Source of the DNA: Paramagnetospirillum kuznetsovii
GTDB lineage: Bacteria; Pseudomonadota; Alphaproteobacteria; Rhodospirillales; Magnetospirillaceae
NCBI RefSeq assembly: GCF_003284725.1
Contig: NZ_PGTO01000002.1
Span: forward strand, 62,001-126,000
Direction of reading: 5' to 3'
Length of the DNA stretch: 64,000 nt
Under the pieces are notes generated by a model. The model was not told where the DNA came from and did no database searches. It worked only from the letters and a program-made list of their open reading frames with translations. The position numbers and the translations under genes are program-made. This document shows, in pieces, positions 1 through 11,263 of the stretch (positions are counted from its first letter, which is position 1; every line of letters begins with the position of its first letter).

Positions 1-303
1 GGCTGTCGGCGCGATGGCGGCGACTGGGTGGTTTGGGTCCAAGACAACGGCATCGGCATCGATCCGCAGTATTTCGACCGCATCTTCATGATGTTCCAGC
101 GGCTGCACGGCGAGACCGAGTATGAAGGAACCGGTATCGGTCTATCCATCTGTCAAAAGATCGTCCGCACCCATGGCGGCCGCCTCTGGGTGGAATCCGT
201 CGAGGGTGGGGGCGAAGGTGGGGGCGAGGGCAGTCGCTTCCTCATGGCGTTTCCGGCGGTTGACGGCGTCCCCGGATTGCGCGAGCTTGTCGACTTCTCC
301 TGA
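1..303 (+). CDS. Sensor histidine kinase, C-terminal ATPase fragment
   Basis: This is the 3' end of a two-component sensor kinase that continues upstream of the window. The frame is open from base 1. The visible 100 residues hold the end of the HATPase_c domain: a DNGIGI G1 box, an F box (FMMFQRLH) and a G2 box ([12 protein letters not shown]). The [14 protein letters not shown] style is common in bacteriophytochrome-like and PAS-containing kinases, but the sensor part is not visible. An insert rich in Gly and Glu (two GGGEG units from a near-repeat at about 206-231) sits just before the last strand. The gene ends 13 bases before the next small ORF, so the two may be co-transcribed. Confidence 0.85.
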   Translation, partial: GCRRDGGDWVVWVQDNGIGIDPQYFDRIFMMFQRLHGETEYEGTGIGLSICQKIVRTHGGRLWVESVEGGGEGGGEGSRFLMAFPAVDGVPGLRELVDFS

Positions 304-316
304 AGGAGTTTGGGGC

Positions 317-523
317 ATGAAGCTCGCGGCCATTTCGTTCAACGACAATCACAGCGTCAGCATGGATGTCGAGGGCGTGACCTATATAGGCACCGGCGCA
401 CCGCTCGCCCTGGACGACGGCACCTGGTTCCTGGAACTGCTGATCCGCACCAAGAGCGGCACCGTGGCCTTGCAACTGGTGGCCGACACGCCCGAGGAAC
501 TGGCCATCGGCAGCTATGGCTGA
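317..523 (+). CDS. Small hypothetical protein, 68 aa
   Basis: This short ORF follows the kinase fragment by 13 bases and is preceded by a good ribosome-binding site (GAAGGAG at 302-308). The protein begins MKLAAISFNDNHSV and has no signal peptide or membrane segment. Alternating short hydrophobic stretches suggest a small all-beta fold. No family is recognised. Its last 10 bases overlap the 3' end of the oxyR-like gene on the opposite strand. Spacing and ribosome-binding site make it likely real and co-expressed with the kinase; a role in that signalling system is only a guess. Confidence 0.6.
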   Translation: MKLAAISFNDNHSVSMDVEGVTYIGTGAPLALDDGTWFLELLIRTKSGTVALQLVADTPEELAIGSYG

Positions 524-1407
524 AACAAGGCCTTTCCCAGCAGGGTGAATTCCTTGCCACGGGCGCTGGATTTACGCCAAGCCAGCCCGATCAGCCGGGC
601 GCCGTTCCCCGCCACCGGCCGGGTCACCAGATCGGTCCCGCGCAAGATGCCGCACTCCACCGCCATGCGGGGCAGCAAGGTGACGCCCAATCCCGAGGCC
701 ACCATCTGAACCAGGGTTCCGAGACTGGTCCCCATCACATCCTCGCCGCGGACCGGTCCGGGCAGGGAACACGCCGCCAGGGCGTGTTCACGCAGGCAAT
801 GGCCCTCTTCCAGTAAAAGCAGATGGGCCTGGGCCAAGTCTGGTCCCGATATTTCCGTCCGCGACGCCAGCGGATGGTCGGGCGGACAGGCGAGCACGAA
901 GGGATCTTGCGCCAGAACCACGGTCTCCAACTCCGGCGCGTCATAGGGCAGGGCCAACAGGGCGACATCCAATTCGCCGCGTGACAGCCGGTCCAGCAAT
1001 CGCGCCGTCAGATCCTCGCGCAGCACCAGCTTCAAGTCCGGATAGGCCAGCCGCAGGACCGGCAGCGCCTGGGGCAGCAGGAACGGCGCGATGGTGGGAA
1101 TGACGCCAAGACGCATCTGCCCGCACAACGGCTTACCGGCGGCGCGAACCATGTCGGCGATATCCTCGGCGCCCCGCAACACCTCGCGGGCGCGTTGGAC
1201 GACGGCCTCGCCCAGGGGGGTCATCAGCACCTTGCGCTTGGTGCGCTCCACCAAAACGGCGCCCAGCAGGGATTCCAATTCCTGCAAGCCCGCCGACAAC
1301 GTGCTCTGGGTGGCCAGGCAGGCCTCGGCGGCGCGGCCGAAATGGCGGTGCTCGGCCAGGGCGACCAGATAGCGCAATTGGCGAAGGGTGGGCAGGTGAG
1401 TCTGCAT
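514..1407 (-). CDS. oxyR: OxyR-type hydrogen peroxide-responsive LysR regulator
   Basis: LysR-type transcription factor of 297 aa, the normal length. Residues about 6-65 form the winged helix-turn-helix (LRQLRYLVALAEHRHFGRAA) and about 95-295 the periplasmic-binding-like sensor domain. The diagnostic feature is the EEGHCLREHALAAC stretch, which places Cys204 and Cys213 nine residues apart, matching the redox-active Cys199/Cys208 pair of E. coli OxyR. This supports peroxide sensing by disulfide formation rather than small-ligand binding. The gene is divergent from the M48 protease with about 80 bases between starts, the usual arrangement for a LysR regulator and a possible target. No catalase or peroxiredoxin gene adjoins it. 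Confidence 0.88.
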   Translation of the reverse strand: MQTHLPTLRQLRYLVALAEHRHFGRAAEACLATQSTLSAGLQELESLLGAVLVERTKRKVLMTPLGEAVVQRAREVLRGAEDIADMVRAAGKPLCGQMRLGVIPTIAPFLLPQALPVLRLAYPDLKLVLREDLTARLLDRLSRGELDVALLALPYDAPELETVVLAQDPFVLACPPDHPLASRTEISGPDLAQAHLLLLEEGHCLREHALAACSLPGPVRGEDVMGTSLGTLVQMVASGLGVTLLPRMAVECGILRGTDLVTRPVAGNGARLIGLAWRKSSARGKEFTLLGKALFQP

Positions 1408-1489
1408 GGTTGAAGTCTATCGCCCTCTTGCCCTTGGGACCAGAGTGCCTATCATCAAGAGGAATCACCCATCCGCCACCGAGGCCTTC

Positions 1490-2950
1490 ATGCGCCAACC
1501 CTCCACCGCCCTCGCCGCCCTGCTGTCGCTGTCCTTGCTGACCTCGTGTCAGGTTGCCCCCGGGACAGGCCAGTCCAACTTCAACATCATGTCGGCGGAG
1601 GAAGAGGCCAAGCTGGGTGCCGATGAACACCCCAAGATCCTCGGCCAGTTCGGCGGCGTCTATGACGATCCCAAGGTTCAGGCCTATGTGGCGGGCATCG
1701 GCCAGCGTCTGGTGAAGAACACCGAGACGCCAGGCGCCACCTTCCATTTCACGGTGGTCAACAGCCCCATCGTCAACGCCTTCGCCCTGCCCGGCGGCTA
1801 TGTCTATGTCAGCCGGGGCCTGCTGGCCCTGGCCGATGACGAGGCCGAACTGGCCGGTGTGGTGGGCCACGAGATCGGCCATGTCACCGGCCGCCACACG
1901 GCGCAGCGTTACAGCCAAGCCGTGGCGGCCAATCTGGCCACCGGCATTCTGGGCGCCGTGGTCGGCGTGGTGACCGGCGTCAACGGGCTTGGCGATCTGG
2001 CCGGACTGGGGGCCGCGGCCTATATCCAGGGCTATTCCCGCGATCAGGAAAGCGAGGCCGACGGGCTGGGCATCCGCTACATGAATATCAGCGGCTGGAA
2101 GCCGGACGCCATGGCCACCTTCCTGGGCAAACTGCGCGATCAGTCGCGCCTGGACGCGGTGCTGGCCGGGCGCTCGCCGGATGCGGTGGATGAATATTCC
2201 ATGTTCGCCAGCCACCCCCGCACCCTGGATCGCGTGAAGGACGCGGCGGCGGCGGCCGACAAGGGCGGCAATCATCAGGGCGCCGTGGGACGCGACGGCT
2301 ATCTGGCCCATATGGACGGCTTGCTGATCGGCGACGATCCCGGCGAGGGCGTGGTGCGCGGCCGGGTCTTTTCCCATTCCGGCCTGGGTATCCGCTTCGA
2401 GGTTCCGCAAGGCTATAAGCTGGTCAATGGCGCCAAGGCGGTGACCGCCACCCATTCCGACGGCTCCATCATCCGCTTCGACATGGGGCCGGAAGCCCAT
2501 GGCGACATGACCAATTACCTGCAGAGCCAATGGGCCAAGGGCGCCCGGCTGTCCTCCATGGAGGACATCACCGTCAACGGCATGGCGGCGGCCACCGGGG
2601 TGACCCAGCTGAACACCAACAGCGGCGCCAGGGATGCCCGCCTGCTGGCCATCAAGGACGGCAAGGCGGTCTATCGTATGCTGTTCCTGACCAAGCCCCA
2701 GGCCACCAGCGCCCAGGCGGAGGGTATGAAGAAGGCCGGCTACAGCCTGCGTCGGCTGACCGATACGGAACGGGCCGACATCAAGCCGCTCAAACTCCAC
2801 ATCATCACCGTGAAATCAGGCGATACGGTGGAAGGACTGGCGGAAAAGCTGCCCTATGACGACCACAAGCTGGAACGCTTCCGGGTGCTCAACGGTCTGG
2901 CCGAGGGCGAGGCCCTGAAGCCGGGGCAGAAGATCAAGATGGTGATCTGA
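1490..2950 (+). CDS. M48-family zinc metalloprotease, lipoprotein, with C-terminal LysM-like domain
   Basis: Predicted periplasmic membrane-anchored protease of 486 aa. The chosen ATG gives a clean lipoprotein signal with lipobox LLTSC and Cys20 as the lipidated residue; a longer reading to 1406 would bury it. The M48 motif HEIGH lies at about 127-131 and the third zinc ligand is in SEADGLG near residue 189. This is the BepA/YfgC-like group, which clears misassembled outer-membrane proteins. The last 50 residues (from IITVKSGDTVEGLAEKL) look like a LysM-type peptidoglycan-binding module. The gene is divergent from oxyR and converges on secA across a palindromic repeat. The domain assignment is firm; substrates are inferred from the family. 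Confidence 0.88.
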   Translation: MRQPSTALAALLSLSLLTSCQVAPGTGQSNFNIMSAEEEAKLGADEHPKILGQFGGVYDDPKVQAYVAGIGQRLVKNTETPGATFHFTVVNSPIVNAFALPGGYVYVSRGLLALADDEAELAGVVGHEIGHVTGRHTAQRYSQAVAANLATGILGAVVGVVTGVNGLGDLAGLGAAAYIQGYSRDQESEADGLGIRYMNISGWKPDAMATFLGKLRDQSRLDAVLAGRSPDAVDEYSMFASHPRTLDRVKDAAAAADKGGNHQGAVGRDGYLAHMDGLLIGDDPGEGVVRGRVFSHSGLGIRFEVPQGYKLVNGAKAVTATHSDGSIIRFDMGPEAHGDMTNYLQSQWAKGARLSSMEDITVNGMAAATGVTQLNTNSGARDARLLAIKDGKAVYRMLFLTKPQATSAQAEGMKKAGYSLRRLTDTERADIKPLKLHIITVKSGDTVEGLAEKLPYDDHKLERFRVLNGLAEGEALKPGQKIKMVI

Positions 2951-2954
2951 GTTT

Positions 2955-3012
2955 GCGGGCGGGACGCCCGCGCTCCAAAACAAAGACCGAGGAGCGCGGG
3001 CGTCCCGCCCGC
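2955..3012. repeat. Long perfect palindrome, REP-like family A, copy 1
   Basis: Two 22-base arms (2955-2976 and 2991-3012) are perfect reverse complements, separated by a 14-base loop. The arm begins GCGGGCGGGACGCCCGCG and is itself partly palindromic. The element fills the gap between the converging M48 protease and secA genes, ending 4 bases before the secA stop. The same 22-base arm recurs at 29087-29137 and, degenerate, near 52545-52612. It may act as a bidirectional transcription barrier, though no T-run follows. Confidence 0.9.
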
Positions 3013-3016
3013 AGAT

Positions 3017-5719
<2,703 letters not shown>

Positions 5720-5788
5720 AAGCTTCCTCGACGTGAGTGGCCGGGGCCTCCGGTCAGAAGGCCCTTCGCGACCGGCAAGAGATAGAGC

Positions 5789-5820
5789 CCGGCCCGCCTT
5801 CTGTCAATGTCGCGGGCCGG
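5789..5820 (-). terminator. Hairpin downstream of the chemoreceptor gene
   Basis: A 9-base perfect stem (CCGGCCCGC at 5789-5797 with its complement at 5812-5820) follows the chemoreceptor stop codon on the minus strand by 12 bases. No clear T-run follows, so intrinsic termination is uncertain; it may stabilise the mRNA end or separate this gene from secA. Confidence 0.35.
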
Positions 5821-5832
5821 ATGGGGCGGGAT

Positions 5833-8160
5833 TTAGGCGCTTGCCCTGAGACCTCGCGACATTTCTTCCAGCAGGCCGAGCACCTCGTGCGATGCACTGT
5901 TGAGAAGATCGATCTCGGCCGTCGCGCCTTCGCCGTCGCCGCCAATGAACAGTTCAAGCGCCCGCTTGCCGTGGGCATGGACTCTTTGGTGCGGGTCCAG
6001 CAGTTTGCCGTAGGCGGGAAGCTTGGTAAGGCGTTCATCGGCCAGCGTGTCGTACCACTTGCCCAACCGGCAGCTATGGTGGTTGGACAGGCGGTCCGGC
6101 GTCAGATCGTTCTGGCCCAGGATGCGTTCGACGATGGAGCGCTTGAAGCGGACATGATCGTTCTTCGCCACCTGAAGCAAAGCCTCGGCGCTGCCGGATT
6201 TGGCGAAGTCATCGGCCCGCTTGTCCAGCACCGCCGCCGAGTCGCTCATGGCCTTCAGCACGGCGGCGATCTCGCCCAGATTATGGCCCGACACTTGGGC
6301 GATGTCGGCGGCCGACGACGCCACTTCGCTGGTGGCGGCATTCTGCTGGCCCAAGACGGAGGCGATTTCGTGCATGCGCTGGGTGACGCCGTCGATGCGT
6401 CCGGCAATGGCTTCAAGGCCGTCGGTGACTTGGGTCACGGCGCCGCGTCCGTCCTGGGCGGCGGAGCGCGAGCGGTTCATGGCCAGGGTGGCCTCTGCCA
6501 TCTCGGCGGTCAGCCCTTCGATGCGGCAGCGAATATCCACCGTGGCCTTGGCGGTCTGATTGGCCAGGGTCTTGACCTCGCCCGCCACCACGGCGAAGCC
6601 CTTGCCGGATTCTCCCGCCCTGGCGGCCTCGATGGTGGCGTTGAGCGCAAGCAGATTGGTCTGGCCCGCGATGGCCTCGATCTGATCGATGATGGCGGCG
6701 ATTTGACCGGAGGCCGAGCCCAAGGCCTCGATACGCTGGCCGACCGCGTCCACCGCTTCAAGCAGTCCGTCCATGGCGTTGCGCGCGGCGGCGGTAGCGG
6801 CGACGCCGCCGCGTGCCGAGGATTCGGCGTCCGAGGCCTCGCGCGCGGCGATATCGGAGGACTCGGCGATGGTGTGGACCGAGGCCACCAGTTCCTCGAT
6901 GGCGCTGGCGATGGTCTGGCTCTGCTCCGAGGCGCGGCGCACCGAGCCCACCATCTTGGATAGGACCACGGCGGCCTCGTTGCTTTGGATGGCGGCCTCG
7001 ACGATGCCTTCCAACTGGACCTGCATGCCGTCGCGCAGATTTTTCTGACCCGCCTCCAACTCCGCCATGGTGCGCAGTTGCGCTTCTTCCAGCGCCACGG
7101 TGCGGCGGACCTCCTCCTCCACCACGGCGACGGCGCGGGCCATGCGGCCAAGCTCGTCGTCTCGGTCTTGGCCGGGAACGGTGACGCTGAGGTCGCGTTT
7201 GGCGATTTTGTCCAAGGTGTCGCTCATGGACAGGATCGGCCGGGTGATGCCGCGGCTTAGCACGACGGCGGTTATCAGGGCGATGACCAGAACGACGGCG
7301 ATCAGCGACAACATGTCGTTGCGCGCTTCGGCCAATTGGGTGGCGTAATGGCTGGCGTCCATGGCGATTTCGGCCACTCCCAGCGGCTTGCCGCTGTAAT
7401 CCTTCATGGCGCGTCCCAAGATGGCGACGCGCCCGCCGGCGCCGTCCGCGACGGCTTTCAGCACGTCGCGGCCGTCCATGGCCTCGGCGATTTCCGAAGG
7501 TGACAGATTGGACGCGGCCAAGGTTCCGGCGAATTGCTTGAAGCCGTCCTTGCTCTTGACATGCAGCGCGACGTCGACGCCGAAGGATTTCTTGAAGTCG
7601 GCGAAGAACGGCTGGCCGAAGCTGAGGCCGAATTCCACCGACCCCACATGGGCGCCGCCGTCGAACAGCGGAACCAGGCCGCGCACGCCCAGACCGGCGA
7701 CGCCGTATTCCAATCCCTGGGTCGGCTTCTGGCTGGCGTTGGTCTGCACCACCGTCTGACGGATGGCGGACAGGTCGTCGCCGAACTTTGCGGGCGCGTG
7801 GACCCGCAGGAAGGATGTGGCGGGGGGCAGATGGAACTGGAACTGCTCGATGCCGTATTCGGCGGTCATGGCCTTGAACGCGGGGACCATCTGCGCTGCA
7901 AGGGTGTCCCTCTGCCCGGTGGCGACCAGATGGGGAATGCCCGGCAGATTGGCCACCAGGGCGGCCAGGGCGCGGGCCTCGGAGGCAGAGCCGTCGACAG
8001 AGTCGCTCAATTGCTCGAATCGGCCCAGCAGTTCGCGCTTTTCCGCCTGTTCAATCAAGGTGACGGCATGGCGGTTGGCGAACCATCCCAGCAGGGCGGC
8101 GGTACCCACCGACATGAAGACCAAAGCCGTGCCGAAACGGGCGGCGATACCCATGGACAT
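5833..8160 (-). CDS. Methyl-accepting chemotaxis protein with Cache sensor and C-terminal CZB zinc-binding domain
   Basis: Inner-membrane chemoreceptor of 775 aa. The start was set at the ATG preceded by GAGGGGA, which puts the first transmembrane helix at residues 8-28. A periplasmic Cache-type sensor follows (about 30-280; the [15 protein letters not shown] pattern is typical of the Cache_3 group). A second membrane helix (about 283-303) precedes a HAMP domain, and a long coiled-coil MCP signalling domain spans about 420-660 with the tip around [15 protein letters not shown]. The tail (about 660-745) carries [16 protein letters not shown] and HQRVHAHGK, the His/Cys pattern of the chemoreceptor zinc-binding domain, linked in other bacteria to zinc or hypochlorite sensing. 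No che genes adjoin it, so it feeds an array encoded elsewhere. Confidence 0.92.
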   Translation of the reverse strand: MSMGIAARFGTALVFMSVGTAALLGWFANRHAVTLIEQAEKRELLGRFEQLSDSVDGSASEARALAALVANLPGIPHLVATGQRDTLAAQMVPAFKAMTAEYGIEQFQFHLPPATSFLRVHAPAKFGDDLSAIRQTVVQTNASQKPTQGLEYGVAGLGVRGLVPLFDGGAHVGSVEFGLSFGQPFFADFKKSFGVDVALHVKSKDGFKQFAGTLAASNLSPSEIAEAMDGRDVLKAVADGAGGRVAILGRAMKDYSGKPLGVAEIAMDASHYATQLAEARNDMLSLIAVVLVIALITAVVLSRGITRPILSMSDTLDKIAKRDLSVTVPGQDRDDELGRMARAVAVVEEEVRRTVALEEAQLRTMAELEAGQKNLRDGMQVQLEGIVEAAIQSNEAAVVLSKMVGSVRRASEQSQTIASAIEELVASVHTIAESSDIAAREASDAESSARGGVAATAAARNAMDGLLEAVDAVGQRIEALGSASGQIAAIIDQIEAIAGQTNLLALNATIEAARAGESGKGFAVVAGEVKTLANQTAKATVDIRCRIEGLTAEMAEATLAMNRSRSAAQDGRGAVTQVTDGLEAIAGRIDGVTQRMHEIASVLGQQNAATSEVASSAADIAQVSGHNLGEIAAVLKAMSDSAAVLDKRADDFAKSGSAEALLQVAKNDHVRFKRSIVERILGQNDLTPDRLSNHHSCRLGKWYDTLADERLTKLPAYGKLLDPHQRVHAHGKRALELFIGGDGEGATAEIDLLNSASHEVLGLLEEMSRGLRASA

Positions 8161-8219
8161 GCAATTTCCCCTCTGGAGACGGCGCACCGGATTGCGGCGT
8201 CCTTTGGCTGGCGCGCATG

Positions 8220-8327
8220 GCGACCTCCCCAAGTCGCGGCGCAAATTCGTCAGGATGAAATATGCAATAATACGAATATATATTCAAACTAATTTAATGA
8301 AAGGCGGAGGGGACTTGGGGAGGTCGC
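8220..8327. repeat. 16-bp perfect inverted repeat around an AT-rich spacer
   Basis: GACTTGGGGAGGTCGC at 8312-8327 is the exact reverse complement of 8220-8235. The 76-base spacer is strikingly AT-rich for this genome (around 8255-8300). The right arm contains the likely -35 box of the tRNA-Leu promoter, and the left arm lies 60 bases upstream of the chemoreceptor start. It could be a paired operator between two divergent transcription units, or a small decayed mobile element. Confidence 0.7.
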
Positions 8328-8343
8328 GGGGCTGGGGTATAAG
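8315..8343 (+). promoter_or_regulatory. Predicted sigma-70 promoter for tRNA-Leu
   Basis: TTGGGG at 8315-8320 and TATAAG at 8338-8343 are separated by exactly 17 bases, placing a start near 8350, about 10 bases before the mature tRNA. The -35 box falls in the right arm of the 16-bp inverted repeat. Confidence 0.5.
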
Positions 8344-8359
8344 GAGCGGCTGCTGCCGT

Positions 8360-8444
8360 GGCCCCTTGGCGGAATTGGTAGACGCAAGCGACTTAAAATC
8401 GCTCGCCTTCGGGCGTGCCGGTTCGATTCCGGCAGGGGCCACCA
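8360..8444 (+). tRNA. tRNA-Leu (UAA anticodon)
   Basis: 85-base class II tRNA with encoded CCA. The acceptor stem GGCCCCT pairs with AGGGGCC. The anticodon stem AGCGA/TCGCT holds the loop CTTAAAA, giving anticodon TAA. A long variable arm (CTCGCCTTCGGGCGT region) is typical of leucine tRNA, and the T arm is GCCGG-TTCGATT-CCGGC. It reads UUA, and UUG by wobble. No second copy of its 3' end was noticed downstream, so there is no sign that it serves as an integration site here. Confidence 0.97.
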
Positions 8445-8454
8445 TAGCTGCGCC

Positions 8455-8488
8455 CCGGACCGCCGATCACGCGGAGCCGGGCGTTTTT
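8455..8488 (+). terminator. Terminator of tRNA-Leu
   Basis: A bulged stem (CCGG-A-CCGC at 8455-8463 with GCGG-AG-CCGG at 8471-8480) is followed by GCGTTTTT. It starts about 10 bases after the CCA end. Confidence 0.65.
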
Positions 8489-8574
8489 ATGTCTCAACCC
8501 AGATCAGGAACGCCGCCGGGGCCATCCCCGGTGAACGGTGTTGCGCGCTCCGACGCTCGCAAAGGAGAGGCATC

Positions 8575-8721
8575 ATGAAATATACGTTCACCCTGACCGA
8601 GGCCAACCTGAAGACGGCCATGAATGATCCGCGTGACCTGCCGTGGAACTTTCATCCAGCCATGGGTAGAGTCCCGACCAAAGTTACGCCGTCTGGCGCG
8701 GGTTGGGCCAATCGGGTCTAG
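8575..8721 (+). CDS. Putative small protein, 48 aa
   Basis: A short ORF with an excellent ribosome-binding site (AAAGGAGAGG, 8561-8570) five bases before the ATG. It begins MKYTFTLTEANLKTAM and ends after a Gly/Pro-rich segment. No signal peptide, membrane helix or Cys motif is present, and no family is recognised. The first 25 residues look protein-like while the last 20 look low in structure, so it may be the truncated 5' remnant of a longer gene. The TAG lies 54 bases before cobD. Confidence 0.4.
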   Translation: MKYTFTLTEANLKTAMNDPRDLPWNFHPAMGRVPTKVTPSGAGWANRV

Positions 8722-8774
8722 TCGCTTCGCTCCGGGCCATTGACGCCCCGACATCCTCACTTCATCTTGGCGCC

Positions 8775-9773
8775 ATGTTTCCGCTCTTCACCCATTTCGG
8801 CCATGCCCCCGACGCCTTGTTGCTACTGGTCATGGCCATCGGCCTGGATGCCGCACTGGGCGAGATGGGGCCGCTCTTTCGTCTGATCCCCCATCCGGTG
8901 GTGATGATCGGACGCACCATCGGCGCCCTGGACAAGCGGTTGAACAAGCCCGACCGCTCGGAGACGGATCGGCGCTTTCGCGGTTTTCTGCTGGCCCTGG
9001 GCATGGCGGTGCTGGCCCTGGCGGTGGGCGGCGTGATCAGCTTCCTCGCCCGCGTCCTGCCGCATTTCTGGCTGGCCGAGGTGTTCGTCGCCGCCACCCT
9101 GCTGGCCCAGCGCTCGCTGTTCCAGCATGTGCGCGACGTGGCCAAGGCGCTGGGCGATAATGGGCTGGAAGCGGGGCGCTACGCGGTCTCGCGCATCGTC
9201 GGCCGCGATCCGCAAAGCCTGGACGAATACGGGGTGGCGCGGGCCGCCATCGAAAGCCTCGCCGAGAATTTCGCCGACGGCGTGGTGGCGCCGGTGTTCT
9301 GGTATGTGCTGCTGGGGCTGCCGGGCTTGCTGCTCTACAAGACGGTCAACACCCTGGACAGCATGGTCGGCTATCGCAACGATAAGTACCGCGCTTTCGG
9401 CATGGCCTCGGCCCGGCTCGACGACGTGCTGAACCTGATTCCCGCCCGCATCGCGGCGCTGCTGCTGGCCCTGGCCGCGCCCTTCGTCACCAAGGGCAAG
9501 CCGGTGGCCGCCCTGATCACCATGGTGCGGGATTCCCGCCATCACCGTTCGCCCAATTCCGGCTGGCCCGAGGCGGCCGCCGCCGGGGCGCTGGGCCTTG
9601 CCTTGGGGGGGCCGCGCAAATATCCCGGCCTGACGGTGGACGAGAACTGGATCGGGGCGGGCCGGGCGCGGGCCACCGTGGCCGACATCACCCGGGCGCT
9701 GCACCTGTTCGCCGTGGCCTGCGTCATGGACGCCGGGCTGGTGGTGCTGGTGTTATGGCTGCAAGCCCGCTAG
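8775..9773 (+). CDS. cobD: Adenosylcobinamide-phosphate synthase CobD/CbiB
   Basis: Multi-pass inner-membrane enzyme that attaches the (R)-1-aminopropan-2-ol arm to adenosylcobyric acid in the nucleotide-loop stage of B12 synthesis. It is 332 aa, near the family norm. Family motifs are clear: [18 protein letters not shown] (about 37-54), [17 protein letters not shown] in the middle, and the long conserved block [15 protein letters not shown] followed by [13 protein letters not shown]. The ATG at 8775 places the first helix correctly; its ribosome-binding site is weak. The last 21 bases overlap the 3' end of the converging cobQ gene, which acts one step earlier. Confidence 0.95.
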   Translation: MFPLFTHFGHAPDALLLLVMAIGLDAALGEMGPLFRLIPHPVVMIGRTIGALDKRLNKPDRSETDRRFRGFLLALGMAVLALAVGGVISFLARVLPHFWLAEVFVAATLLAQRSLFQHVRDVAKALGDNGLEAGRYAVSRIVGRDPQSLDEYGVARAAIESLAENFADGVVAPVFWYVLLGLPGLLLYKTVNTLDSMVGYRNDKYRAFGMASARLDDVLNLIPARIAALLLALAAPFVTKGKPVAALITMVRDSRHHRSPNSGWPEAAAAGALGLALGGPRKYPGLTVDENWIGAGRARATVADITRALHLFAVACVMDAGLVVLVLWLQAR

Positions 9774-11225
9774 GCGGGCGAGGCGTTCCACATCCAGATG
9801 GGCGTCCAGATGATCGGCGAGGCGGTCCAGCACCGCGTCCACCTGCGCTTCATAGACCAGCCCGCCCGAGCGGCCGGGACGTAATCCGGCCAGCAGCCCG
9901 GCGCGGAATTCATCCGAGGTGAACAACCCGTGCAGATAGCATCCCGCGACCCTTCCGTCCGATGACACCGCCCCGTCCGGCTCTCCCCCCAGGGTGAGAT
10001 AGGGCCGCGCCGCGTCGGGGCCGGTGGTGCGGCCCATATGCATCTCGTAGCCCCGGACCGGCACGCCCGCGGCATCGGTTCCGCCGATCTCGGTCAGAAC
10101 CTTGTCGCCCGCCATGACGGTCTCCACATCCAGCAGTCCCAGACCGGCGGCGACGGAATCTTTGGGGCCTTCCACCCCCAGCGGATCGGCGACGGATTTG
10201 CCCAGCATCTGATAACCGGCGCAGATGCCCAGCACCCGGCCGCCCCGCCGCAGATGGGCCATGATGTCGATGTCCCAGCCCTGGGCGCGGACGAAGTCCA
10301 GGTCGGCGATGGTGGATTTGGAGCCGGGCAGGATCACCAGATCGGCATCGCCGGGCAGCGGCTGGCCGGGGGCGATCATGTCGAGGCGCACATCCTCTTC
10401 CGCCGCCAGCGGGTCGAAATCGTCGAAATTGGCGATGCGCGACAGGCGCGGCACCGCGATGCGGATGCCCTCTCCGGCACTGCTGCTCCCCGACAGCGAG
10501 GCGGCATCCTCGGCGGGCAGGCGGGCAGCGTCGGGGAACCACGGCACGATGCCCAGGCAGTCCAGCCCGGTCCGGGCCTTGATGATGTCGATGGCGGGCA
10601 GGAACAGGGCGGGGTCGCCGCGAAAGCGGTTGATGACATAGCCGACGAGGCGCGCCCGCTCGCTCTCGGGCAGCAGGGCATGGGTGCCCACCACCGAGGC
10701 GATGACGCCGCCGCGGTCGATATCGGCCACCAGCACCACCGGCACGTCGGCGGCCTCGGCGAAGCCCATATTGGCGATGTCGGCGGCGCGCAAGTTAACT
10801 TCGGCGGCGCTGCCCGCACCCTCTATCACCATCAGATCGGCCTCGGCGGCCAAGCGGTGAAAGCTTTCCAGCACCTTGGGCAGCAGGGTCGGCTTCAAGG
10901 CGTAATAGTCCCGCGCCGTGGCGCTGGCCAAGACCTTGCCCTGGACCACCACCTGCGCCCCGGTCTCGCTTTGCGGTTTGAGCAGAACCGGATTCATGTC
11001 CGAGCGCGGCGCCACCCCGCAGGCGCGGGCCTGCAAGGCCTGGGCGCGGCCGATCTCGCCGCCGTCGGCGGTCACGGCGGCATTGTTGGACATGTTCTGC
11101 GGCTTGAACGGCAAGACCTTAAGGCCGCGCCGGGCGAACAACCGGCACAGCCCGGCGGCCAGCAGGGACTTGCCGACATCGGAACCGGTGCCTTGCAGCA
11201 TGAGGGCGGGAGTGGTCCTGGTCAT
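9753..11225 (-). CDS. cobQ: Cobyric acid synthase CobQ
   Basis: Glutamine-dependent amidotransferase that amidates four side chains of adenosylcobyrinic acid a,c-diamide to give adenosylcobyric acid; 490 aa, full length. The N-terminal dethiobiotin-synthetase-like domain has the P-loop GTGSDVGKS and FKPQNMSNN. The C-terminal GATase1-like domain has the nucleophile Cys in [13 protein letters not shown] and the catalytic His in CYLHGLF. The ATG at 11225 is preferred because upstream codons read into the intergenic region before addB. It lies 38 bases downstream of addB on the same strand and may be read through from it, and it converges with overlap on cobD. Confidence 0.95.
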   Translation of the reverse strand: MTRTTPALMLQGTGSDVGKSLLAAGLCRLFARRGLKVLPFKPQNMSNNAAVTADGGEIGRAQALQARACGVAPRSDMNPVLLKPQSETGAQVVVQGKVLASATARDYYALKPTLLPKVLESFHRLAAEADLMVIEGAGSAAEVNLRAADIANMGFAEAADVPVVLVADIDRGGVIASVVGTHALLPESERARLVGYVINRFRGDPALFLPAIDIIKARTGLDCLGIVPWFPDAARLPAEDAASLSGSSSAGEGIRIAVPRLSRIANFDDFDPLAAEEDVRLDMIAPGQPLPGDADLVILPGSKSTIADLDFVRAQGWDIDIMAHLRRGGRVLGICAGYQMLGKSVADPLGVEGPKDSVAAGLGLLDVETVMAGDKVLTEIGGTDAAGVPVRGYEMHMGRTTGPDAARPYLTLGGEPDGAVSSDGRVAGCYLHGLFTSDEFRAGLLAGLRPGRSGGLVYEAQVDAVLDRLADHLDAHLDVERLARLAGLQP

Positions 11226-11263
11226 GGCGGCGACTGTCGCAGACGGAGCGGCGGCGGGCAACC

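Noticed and set aside
310-816. A 168-codon plus-strand frame across the start of the window
   Set aside because: It overlaps the small ORF at 317-523 in another frame and runs antisense into oxyR. Its composition is Gln/His/Arg-rich like other shadow frames.
8360-8721. tRNA-Leu as an integration site for a mobile island, with the 48-codon ORF as its edge
   Set aside because: No integrase, no repeat of the tRNA 3' end and no change in gene character were seen; cobD follows at once.
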